Source: Cyclobacteriaceae bacterium
GTDB lineage: Bacteria; Bacteroidota; Bacteroidia; Cytophagales; Cyclobacteriaceae
NCBI GenBank assembly: GCA_020832305.1
Contig: JAFIEV010000019.1
Span: forward strand, 48,863-112,862
Direction: 5' to 3'
DNA: 64,000 nt
Notes under the pieces: model-generated
Told to the model about the DNA's origin: nothing
Database searches by the model: none
What the model saw: only the letters and a program-made list of their open reading frames with translations
Made by a program: the position numbers and the translations under genes
In this document: in pieces, positions 24,397 to 32,474 of the stretch
Layout: every line of letters begins with the position of its first letter
How positions within the stretch are numbered: the first letter of the stretch is position 1

Positions 24397-26610
24397 ATGA
24401 AAATCAATACAATGGACAATCTATACAAAATGGGCAAATGCTTAGTGCTATTTCTGCTGTATTTACTACTTTCTTCCTGCTCTGCCTTTCAATCCAATAA
24501 TGGAGAAAATATTGAATTTAAAGATGGTAACTTTATAATGCAGATAGAAAAAGCGAATTTGAGTTTTGGCTTTATCCATAAAAATGGGGAAATCCTTGTT
24601 CAAAGTAATACTATATCAGGTTTGTTTATTAACGAAAGCCCTGTAGTTAATGCGGAAGTTCAATCAAAATCAGCCAATAAAATAATTTTCGATGCTACAA
24701 CAAGAAAAGGAGAAAAAGCTATTGTAGATATCACTTTCAAAAATGGCGTTACAAAATTTTCTGTGGCTCCTTCATTTGGAAATTTCAATAAAGTTTCGCT
24801 TCGATTAGGAGGAATGCTGGTAGCTCATGGTTTGGGCGATGCTGGTGCATTTGGAGAGAGTTTCAATTTAGTTGAAGAAGAAGCAAAAACATTCGATATT
24901 GTAAACAATGGAGGCACAAAGCGTTGGTTAAGTACATTTACAATATTTCCGCAAAATCAATTTGCAGGTGTGTTTTTCAATAGAGGGAAAAAGAGTGTTG
25001 TTCTTGCCCCAAATACCTATCAGTTAAATTCTCAAACTGAAGGTGAAGCCACGTTTTATTTTTTTATTGGATCGAACGAGGAAATCTATTCTAACTTCAA
25101 AAAGATTAGAAATCAGTTGGGCTACGAAGATATTAAACCCAAATCCAGATTGTTCGAACTGGGCTGGGAATCTTGGGATGCGTTGGGTTGGAATACAAAT
25201 CAGGAAACCCTAAAGGAGATTTTGGCAAAGTTCCATAAAGAAGGTTATCCGATTCGTTGGGCAGTTACCGGTTCCGGATTTTGGGATGAAGGCGGTACAA
25301 CTACCAGTTTTGGAAAGTTCGGAGCAAAATTTCCAAATCCGGTTGAGTTTAGAGACTGGATGCATAAAAACGATATATACTGGATGATTGGCTTGCGCAC
25401 CAATTTGGTTCCTTCGGGCGGGCCATATTACCCGATAACTGAAAAACGCAACAAAAATCTGAAAGTAAGTTCGTTTTATGGGAATGATTTATCAGACGAA
25501 GCTTTAGCTAAAAATTTGCTATTGACTGATGAAGAAGGAAAACCATTAAAAATTACTTCCAGCATTTTTCCTATTGTACCCTGTTATTTAATTGATGGAA
25601 ATAGACCAGGAGCTGCAAGTTGGTTTCAGAGAAATTATGCTAAGTGGAAAGTTGATGGTATTAAAGAAGATACCATGATGGATTTGGGTGAAGAAACTAC
25701 AATTTTCAATAAACCAATTGCTAAAATTGCTACCGAAGGTGCTTTAGTGATGGCAAGGTGCGGTGAGTTTTCTGCTCCGGGGACTTTACTTCGAATCAAC
25801 GATACAAGAGTTGGAGATATGTCGAAACGAGCACCATTAAACTACCTGCAATATGCAGCATGCGGTGCCTCTAACGTATATTCAGATGTTGCCGGGATTC
25901 ATAATATGCATAATTTGAACGAAATAGATGCTTCCATTAGGCATTCATGGCTACTTTCTCTAACTGCGGGAATGGCTGTTGGCGCTTTTCCTGATAATTG
26001 GGCCGAGGAAAAACGAACTGCTTTTAAAAAAGCTATCGATTTTCATTATTCGCTGGTACCGTATCTTTTTAGTGCAGCTATGAAATCGTATGAAACAGGA
26101 TATCCATATACCTTAACTCCAATGAGTATTGCATTTCAAAATGATGAGAATGTTATGGAACTGGAAAATTTTCAGTGGATGATTGGGAAATCAGTTTTGG
26201 CAACTCCAATCCTGAAAAATCACAAAAGCGGTAAAATGGACATTTATTTACCTGAAGGAAAGTGGTTCGACTGGGAAACGCAGGAAGAATTTATGGGGCC
26301 TCGCCTATTAACTGATTACAAGATAGCTTTGGACAAAGCACCATGTTTTGTTGGTGGAGATGGTATTGTCTTATTACGAGATTCTGGTTATGAGAATTTG
26401 AAAGTTCGGTTATACGCTGTCAATAAAAAAGCCAAAGCAGAATTTTTCTCCTTGGAGAATTCAAACAAATATAAAATTGAAGTTTTGGAAACTGATTTAA
26501 ATAAAGCTGAGGTTTGGGATAATACCTCAAAACAGAAAATAGATTATCAGAAACAGAAAAATTACATAGAATTTGAGATTATCGAAGGACACAATTATAG
26601 TGTTAGGTAA
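24397..26610 (+). CDS. GH31-family glycoside hydrolase, lipoprotein (second copy)
   Basis: A 737-residue lipoprotein (LLSSC, Cys28) homologous to the GH31 at 10701-12977. It has the same order of N-terminal beta-sandwich, barrel start (ELGWESWDALGWNTNQ), nucleophile Asp425 in VDGIKEDTM, acid/base Asp469 in LRINDTRVG, and C-terminal beta domains. The conserved VTGSGFWDEGGTTTSFG segment parallels VIGSGFWKG in the other copy, but the substrate-loop sequences differ, so the two probably recognise different linkages or sugars. It starts 7 bp after the propeller remnant. Its A+T-rich codon use resembles the first GH31 more than the neighbouring GH95 and GH29 genes, which may mean the GH31 genes travelled together. 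Confidence 0.88.
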   Translation: MKINTMDNLYKMGKCLVLFLLYLLLSSCSAFQSNNGENIEFKDGNFIMQIEKANLSFGFIHKNGEILVQSNTISGLFINESPVVNAEVQSKSANKIIFDATTRKGEKAIVDITFKNGVTKFSVAPSFGNFNKVSLRLGGMLVAHGLGDAGAFGESFNLVEEEAKTFDIVNNGGTKRWLSTFTIFPQNQFAGVFFNRGKKSVVLAPNTYQLNSQTEGEATFYFFIGSNEEIYSNFKKIRNQLGYEDIKPKSRLFELGWESWDALGWNTNQETLKEILAKFHKEGYPIRWAVTGSGFWDEGGTTTSFGKFGAKFPNPVEFRDWMHKNDIYWMIGLRTNLVPSGGPYYPITEKRNKNLKVSSFYGNDLSDEALAKNLLLTDEEGKPLKITSSIFPIVPCYLIDGNRPGAASWFQRNYAKWKVDGIKEDTMMDLGEETTIFNKPIAKIATEGALVMARCGEFSAPGTLLRINDTRVGDMSKRAPLNYLQYAACGASNVYSDVAGIHNMHNLNEIDASIRHSWLLSLTAGMAVGAFPDNWAEEKRTAFKKAIDFHYSLVPYLFSAAMKSYETGYPYTLTPMSIAFQNDENVMELENFQWMIGKSVLATPILKNHKSGKMDIYLPEGKWFDWETQEEFMGPRLLTDYKIALDKAPCFVGGDGIVLLRDSGYENLKVRLYAVNKKAKAEFFSLENSNKYKIEVLETDLNKAEVWDNTSKQKIDYQKQKNYIEFEIIEGHNYSVR

Positions 26611-26671
26611 AATATGTCATGATTTTTTAAAATAGTCGAATTATAAAAAACGTCAATAGAAAAAGATACAA

Positions 26672-27463
26672 ATGAAAAAAATAGCATTGATTACTTTATC
26701 CGGCTTATTCGTGATATTTGTTTCCTGGTCACAAAAAAAGAGTGTTCCTCCGGGTGAATTGGATTTGGCTTCAATGATTCAACCCATCCCAACAACAGCC
26801 AAATTCATCAACGACACGTCATACATCTGGTGCGGAAAGATCGTCAATTCGCATATCGATCAAAAATACCACCTGTTTTATTCTCGCTGGCCCAGAGAAT
26901 ATGGTTTTGCAGCCTGGGTAACCAGTTCGGAGGTGGCTCATGCGGTTTCCGATTCTCCTTTCGGCCCATTCGAACATAAAGATGTGGCACTACCGCATCG
27001 CGGATCAGATCATTGGGATGGCATGTACACCCACAATCCGACCGTTCATTTTTTTAACGGAAAATATTATATATACTATACCGGTAATATTGGGGATGGG
27101 AAAATTACCAGTCCAAAATTAAACTGGACACACCGCAATAATCAACGCATCGGTGTGGCCATTGCAGAAGATCCCAATGGACCCTGGCAAAGATTTGATC
27201 ATCCCATAATCGACGTCAGCGAAGATTCGACTGCACATGATGCTCAGATGATCGCCAATCCATCGGTTACCCAAATGCCCGACGGCCGTTTCCTGATGGT
27301 CTACAAGGCCGTAGCAAAACAGAGGCCACAGCCCTTTGGAGGACCCGTTGTACATTTGACCGCCATTGCCGATAAGCCCGAAGGGCCCTTTGTTAAACAA
27401 AATAAACCCATTTTTACCGCTGAAGATGTTGATTTACAATTGAAAAGATTCAGAATTGAATAA
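26672..27463 (+). pseudogene. truncated GH43-like propeller (paralogue of 23002-24075)
   Basis: A 263-codon frame with its own signal peptide (~1-20) that follows the 357-residue paralogue at 23002-24075 as far as FTAEDVD. It then switches to nine unrelated residues (LQLKRFRIE) and stops at 27461-27463. The missing C-terminal ~100 residues include the AEDPYVW blade that probably carries an active-site acid, so activity is doubtful. The first ~200 bp are clearly diverged from the paralogue, whereas the following 562 bp are ~97% identical, which suggests gene conversion before or with the truncation. The next gene starts at the very next base. It could still be translated into a stable partial propeller, but I treat it as a broken gene. 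Confidence 0.65.
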
Positions 27464-29281
27464 ATGTATAAGTATAAGACAACGCATCAAATGAAGGCAG
27501 GCATATTTACAATAATAGTAACAGTTATAATGGCAGGAATCTTTATTTATCCTGCCATGTCTCAACATGAGCCAATGAATGAAATGTGGGGATCATCATC
27601 TCCCTCTAACGAGGCTTTAAAAGCAGGCAAAGAGAAACTTTTCGACCAGGGAAATTACGCCATGTTTATCCATTGGGGGCTCTATTCGCACCTGGGTGGA
27701 AAATGGAAAGGCCGCACCTATTACGGCATTGGTGAATGGATCATGAATAAAAATATGGCAAATATTCCTGTTGAGGAATACAAGGAGATCGCCAAAGAAT
27801 TCAATCCTGTAAGCTTCGATGCCAGGGCTATTGCCCGTCTCGCAAAGGATGCCGGTATGAAATACATCATCATTACCAGTAAGCACCACGATGGATTTGC
27901 CATGTTCCATTCGAAAGCCGATCCCTTCAATATTGTAGATGCTACTCCATTCGGTCGCGATCCAATGAAAGAACTCGCCGCCGCATGTCGCGAAGAGGGT
28001 CTGGGCTTTGGGTTTTATTATTCACATAATCAGGACTGGACTGCCCCGGGTGGTTCGGGTGGACCAGGCTTTCACCCTGACGGTTCCCCTGCAACTTTTG
28101 AAGATTATTTCTATAAAAAGTGCATACCACAGGTCAGGGAAATCTGTACCAACTATGGACCCATCGATTTTGTATGGTTTGATACTCCCGGAAATATGAA
28201 AAAGGAGTTGGTGGTTGAACTGGTAAAGGTAGTGCGCGAATTGCAACCCGGGGCTATGCTCAACAGCCGCATTGGGCACAACATGGGCGACTACGCCAGC
28301 AAGGGTGATATGGAGGTGCCTCCAGTCAATATCGAAGGTCTTTGGGAAACCTGCGACACCAACAATGATTCGTGGTCCTATGCCTGGTATGACAATAATT
28401 TCAAGAACCCAAAAGAAATATTAAACCGTTTGGTTTCAACGGTTGCACGGGGAGGCACCTACCTGTTCAACGTCGGCCCTGATGGCCAGGGACAAATCCC
28501 CGAAATAGGCCAACGGTTTCTTCGTGAAACAGGCAAATGGATTCAGAAATATCCACAAATAGTGTATGCTGCTGGCAGCTCTCCCTGGGGACGAGCATTG
28601 CCCTGGGGCGATGTAACAACCAAAGATCAGTCTGTTTTTCTTACTATTTTCGACTGGCCGCAAGATGGCAAGTTGTATCTGCCTGGTTTAAAAAAGGAAA
28701 TTGTTTCGGCAAGCCTCTTGCAAGGATCATTAAAAACAAACATATCTTTTGAGACAAAGCAAGGTTGGACCATTTTTGATTTGCCCTGTCAACCAGCAGA
28801 CGCACCCGCTTCTGTGGTTGAACTGAGCTTTGACAGTGCCCTGCAACCTGATGACGTTGATAAAACATTGGGATTATCGCCGAATTCTGAAAGTCAATTA
28901 CTTGCAGTTTTTGCCGAGGTAAATGGTGCCGAAAGCAAAACCATAAGGTGGATGGAAAAATTTGGCGAATGGAAGCACGTAAGCCAGATAAGCAAATGGT
29001 CAAAAGGGAGTTTTGCGGCCTGGACACTGGATGTCCTGGAACCAGGATATTACAACCTTGAGCTTCGCTACAAAGGAAGTGGAAAACTGGTGTGGAATAT
29101 TACAACTGATGAGGGTGGTACGGTACAGAATCAGCAGGCATCTACCGAAAAGTATCATCAATATGCAATGGGGATACTCGAATTTAAAAAGCCTGGAAAG
29201 CATGTGATAAATGTTTCTCTGGTTGAGGGTGATCCTGAAGCATCCAGTCTCGAGGCGATTATTTTATATCCGATCAATTAA
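27464..29281 (+). CDS. GH29 alpha-L-fucosidase
   Basis: A 605-residue secreted enzyme. The ATG at 27491 gives a cleaner signal peptide (MKAGIFTIIVTV...) than the first ATG at 27464, which abuts the upstream stop. The GH29 signature is clear: FIHWGLYSHLGG, YYGIGEWIM, YIIITSKHHDGFAMF, GFYYSHNQDW and the nucleophile region FVWFDTPG (Asp240). A C-terminal beta-sandwich follows the barrel from about residue 360, and the last ~120 residues form a second beta domain. Retaining GH29 enzymes remove alpha-linked L-fucose. With two GH95 genes nearby it strongly suggests the target glycan carries fucose or a close relative. Confidence 0.93.
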   Translation: MYKYKTTHQMKAGIFTIIVTVIMAGIFIYPAMSQHEPMNEMWGSSSPSNEALKAGKEKLFDQGNYAMFIHWGLYSHLGGKWKGRTYYGIGEWIMNKNMANIPVEEYKEIAKEFNPVSFDARAIARLAKDAGMKYIIITSKHHDGFAMFHSKADPFNIVDATPFGRDPMKELAAACREEGLGFGFYYSHNQDWTAPGGSGGPGFHPDGSPATFEDYFYKKCIPQVREICTNYGPIDFVWFDTPGNMKKELVVELVKVVRELQPGAMLNSRIGHNMGDYASKGDMEVPPVNIEGLWETCDTNNDSWSYAWYDNNFKNPKEILNRLVSTVARGGTYLFNVGPDGQGQIPEIGQRFLRETGKWIQKYPQIVYAAGSSPWGRALPWGDVTTKDQSVFLTIFDWPQDGKLYLPGLKKEIVSASLLQGSLKTNISFETKQGWTIFDLPCQPADAPASVVELSFDSALQPDDVDKTLGLSPNSESQLLAVFAEVNGAESKTIRWMEKFGEWKHVSQISKWSKGSFAAWTLDVLEPGYYNLELRYKGSGKLVWNITTDEGGTVQNQQASTEKYHQYAMGILEFKKPGKHVINVSLVEGDPEASSLEAIILYPIN

Positions 29282-29292
29282 ATACAAATACA

Positions 29293-31233
29293 ATGAAACT
29301 AATATTATCTGTTTTTTTGCTGATTTATTCTTCCCAATTGATGGGGCAAAATTCAGCCATTCAGGAAAAATATCCACCCTTTGTCAACCAGGCAGGTTAT
29401 AACCTGTATGAATCAAAGCGTTTTGTTTGTTATGGTGCTCCTGACAATAAACCGTTTAGTATTATCAACACAAAAAACAATGAGCTTGTCTTTGAAGGCA
29501 AGATTCTGAATAACCAGGGTTGGTTTTCTGAATTTAATCCTGTTACAGCGGGTGATGAATATATTATTCAAGTCGAAGGGCATGGACAGTCAAAACCTTT
29601 CTGGATTGCCGACCATCTGATGGAAAAAATATCTTCTAAACTGGCTTATGATTTCTTTATCGATGTGCGTGGTTATGAAGATTTAGATAAATACGATATG
29701 TCGAAAGTTTACGGGGGAGGCCCTTCCCGGGATGGTGGTTCTTATGGGCTTGAAACCATTTTCGAATTATTGCAGTATGCTGCAAATCCTGCACTTTACC
29801 ACAATTGGAAGACAGAGCTGGGAGACAATAATGTGCCCGATCTGATCGAGCTGATATTATGGCACGCCGAATTTGCCTATAAGTATGTGGACTATAATGG
29901 ACCAACAGGAAACCGGCATGGTACCTTGGGCTATGAAGGTACGCCTCGCATGAATTTCGACTACTGGAATACCCTCGATCAGTTAGCGGCTGTTTGTGCA
30001 GCTTATCACTCTTTTCTGAAGCCCTATCTGTCGGAAAAGAACTACCTGAAATACCGAAAAGTTTGTCTGGATAACTGGGAAAAATACGACCGTCACAAGG
30101 TAGTCCGCTACTGGACTTACAGTACGAAGTGGGTCGATGCCGGGTTTCAGGAATTTAATGAAATGGGTAATGCTTTTGGTCAATCGGTTTTTAGTAACCT
30201 GTTTATGTACCTTTGTGAAATACATGAAAAAGATGGTCAACCTGATAAATTTTTAAAGTATGCACAGGAAAGCGCTCAGGATATCATCACCAACTGGGAT
30301 TTTAATAATCCACGACACATGTGGTGGATTCGCAATGCCGAACATATTACGCCTCAGGCACTGGCCTGGTTTTTAATGGTTGCACCTGACCAGGCCCCTG
30401 CCGGTACCATCGAAAAGCTTGCTGCCTGGTCGATCCACATGAAGCAAAAAACAAATAATTTCTGGAAATACCGTGTACATAGTGAGACCGAATGGGCACA
30501 TCCCAGAACCAAAGAGCTGGGTGGTGCCCCGGCTTTGGGCGGTTCTATGTTTGCCGTGGCTCACCTTCTGAATGATCCGTCATTGCGCGATCTGGGCTGG
30601 GCACAGGTTGATTTTGTGTTTGGATTAAATCCGGTTGGAGCACATCTCGGTCATAAAAGTGAAGAGCGTGTAAACATTGGTGGTTTCTGGGAAGGGGTTG
30701 AAGAGGGATGGCCTCAGGCACACCCAGATGGTTATGGTAAACTGCGGCTGGTACGCGGAACACTAGAAGGTTCACCCTTAAATAATCAATTCCCTATTGC
30801 AAGAAATGTAGAAATAATAACCGGCGATAACGAAGGGCAGGCAATTGGTAAAAATGCCTATGCTACCGAAGGCTGGAGTATTTCGAACAGGGGTTGGCAG
30901 GCAACGGTAACATTTACCACCATCGGAAGCCACCATGTCCGGATCTTTGATCATGAATACAATAAGGAAATCAATCAGACAAAATCCGGACAAACCATAA
31001 CCATTGAATTGAAGGCTGCCCTTAATCTCGATTGGAATAAAAGTGATAAAGGCTGGGTAGAAATTCAATTGGGAAATGATCATCCTCAAAGAATTGAAGT
31101 AACAGAAACAGATGCAAACAGCGGAATCTTTACAGCAAAGTACAAAATACCGAAAGCAGAAAAAGGTTCCCGGCTAAAGGTATCGTATGGTTATTTTGGC
31201 CTTGGTGTTGCATCTGACCTGCTTATTAATTAA
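29293..31233 (+). CDS. GH9-like secreted glycoside hydrolase
   Basis: A 646-residue protein with signal peptide (~1-19). PFVNQAGYNLYESKRFV is the N-terminal Ig-like domain typical of GH9 enzymes; it ends near residue 110 and is followed by an (alpha/alpha)6 region (DVPD-type block DNNVPDLIELILW, HMWWIRNAEH, VFGLNPVGAHLG). The FGLNP block corresponds to the conserved GxNP segment near the GH9 C-terminal catalytic motifs. A final ~120-residue beta domain follows. Most GH9 enzymes are endo-glucanases, but Bacteroidota have many uncharacterised relatives, so cellulase activity should not be assumed. It starts 11 bp after the GH29 gene and shares its domain order with 41727-44015. Confidence 0.65.
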   Translation: MKLILSVFLLIYSSQLMGQNSAIQEKYPPFVNQAGYNLYESKRFVCYGAPDNKPFSIINTKNNELVFEGKILNNQGWFSEFNPVTAGDEYIIQVEGHGQSKPFWIADHLMEKISSKLAYDFFIDVRGYEDLDKYDMSKVYGGGPSRDGGSYGLETIFELLQYAANPALYHNWKTELGDNNVPDLIELILWHAEFAYKYVDYNGPTGNRHGTLGYEGTPRMNFDYWNTLDQLAAVCAAYHSFLKPYLSEKNYLKYRKVCLDNWEKYDRHKVVRYWTYSTKWVDAGFQEFNEMGNAFGQSVFSNLFMYLCEIHEKDGQPDKFLKYAQESAQDIITNWDFNNPRHMWWIRNAEHITPQALAWFLMVAPDQAPAGTIEKLAAWSIHMKQKTNNFWKYRVHSETEWAHPRTKELGGAPALGGSMFAVAHLLNDPSLRDLGWAQVDFVFGLNPVGAHLGHKSEERVNIGGFWEGVEEGWPQAHPDGYGKLRLVRGTLEGSPLNNQFPIARNVEIITGDNEGQAIGKNAYATEGWSISNRGWQATVTFTTIGSHHVRIFDHEYNKEINQTKSGQTITIELKAALNLDWNKSDKGWVEIQLGNDHPQRIEVTETDANSGIFTAKYKIPKAEKGSRLKVSYGYFGLGVASDLLIN

Positions 31234-31267
31234 GAAATTGAAAGTTTAATCATTAAATTAAAAGTAG

Positions 31268-32299
31268 ATGATTCGTCTTACCATCATTTTTCTGTTTTTA
31301 TTAGCAAATACAATCCTGGCACAAGGGTTAAAAAGTACAGATTCTATTTTCCCTGGTCAATTATGGCAGGATTCAAAGGGCAACCCCATTAATGCGCATG
31401 GAGGTGCCGTGATTTTTCACGAGGGTATTTATTACTGGCATGGAACTCATAAGATACCGGGTTTATCAGAAAAAGAACATGCAGATGGCGGTATTCATTG
31501 TTATGCATCTAAAGATTTAATAACCTGGTATGATCACGGGCAGGTATTGTTTCTCACAAAAGATAATCCACATACAGATTTGGCCCATGAAAGCAATTTT
31601 GATCGTCCAAAAATCGTCTTCAATGCCAAAACGAAAAATTTTGTAGCCTTTTTCAAGCTGTATCTTAAAGGCCACGGAGTTGAAACGGGTTTTGTGGGCG
31701 TTGCCTTGTCTAAAAGTCCATCAGGCCCTTTCGTGTACAGTCATAAATTTCTTGGCGGTAATTCTCCCAATGGAACCGGAGATTTTGCCATTTTTCAGGA
31801 GGAAAATGGAGACCTGTATCACCTGACGGTAAGAAAGCCCGATAAGGCATTCGTGGTAGGCAAACTAAGGGATGACTATCTGATGCCCGAGGGCTTGTAC
31901 GAAGTCTGTGAAGGGATATTGAAAAACACCGAAGCACCGGCGGTTATAAAGAGAAAAGGCATATATCATATGCTGGCTTCGGGTTCTACCGGATGGGATC
32001 CCAATCCGGCCAGGTATTTCACCAGCACATCTATTTATGGACCATGGAAAGACCATGGAAATCCTTGCTTCGGCACGAATCCCCACAATGGACTGGGACC
32101 AGAAAAAACATGGGGCGGACAGTCTACTTTTGTGTTGAAGGTGCAAGGCAAGGAAGATGCATATATCGCCATGTTTGATATAAACAAACCAGAACATCCC
32201 TTTGAAAGTCTGCACATTTGGCTGCCGGTCACCTTGCAAAATGACCTTTTTACTATTCCATGGCGGGATTCCTGGAATCTGGGGGTATTCGGAAAATAG
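31268..32299 (+). CDS. GH43-like beta-propeller glycosidase
   Basis: A 343-residue secreted protein with signal peptide (~1-19, ILAQ). INAHGGAVIFHEGIYYWHGTHK at the start of blade 1, FDRPKIVFNAKTKNF, and the acid-type EAP motif (Glu222 in NTEAPAVIKRKG) are typical of GH43 subgroups related to exo-beta-1,3-galactanases. ASGSTGWDPNPARYF and the C-terminal WGGQSTFVL complete the propeller. The remnant at 24103-24390 is a decayed relative of this gene. It is predicted to act as an exo-glycosidase in the periplasm; the sugar released is unknown. It lies 34 bp after the GH9-like gene. Confidence 0.8.
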   Translation: MIRLTIIFLFLLANTILAQGLKSTDSIFPGQLWQDSKGNPINAHGGAVIFHEGIYYWHGTHKIPGLSEKEHADGGIHCYASKDLITWYDHGQVLFLTKDNPHTDLAHESNFDRPKIVFNAKTKNFVAFFKLYLKGHGVETGFVGVALSKSPSGPFVYSHKFLGGNSPNGTGDFAIFQEENGDLYHLTVRKPDKAFVVGKLRDDYLMPEGLYEVCEGILKNTEAPAVIKRKGIYHMLASGSTGWDPNPARYFTSTSIYGPWKDHGNPCFGTNPHNGLGPEKTWGGQSTFVLKVQGKEDAYIAMFDINKPEHPFESLHIWLPVTLQNDLFTIPWRDSWNLGVFGK

Positions 32300-32474
32300 C
32301 ACAGTGAAAATTTTTACATTAATGGAGAACTTATAAAATATCAGTTATTCAATGAATCAATCTCAAGCCATCGTAATCTCTATTTCTATTACTGGATGCC
32401 TTTAAATACAATAATCTTTATTGTTTAAGGTGGCCATTCCAATTGAAGAGTCAAACAAATAATTATATAAGCTC

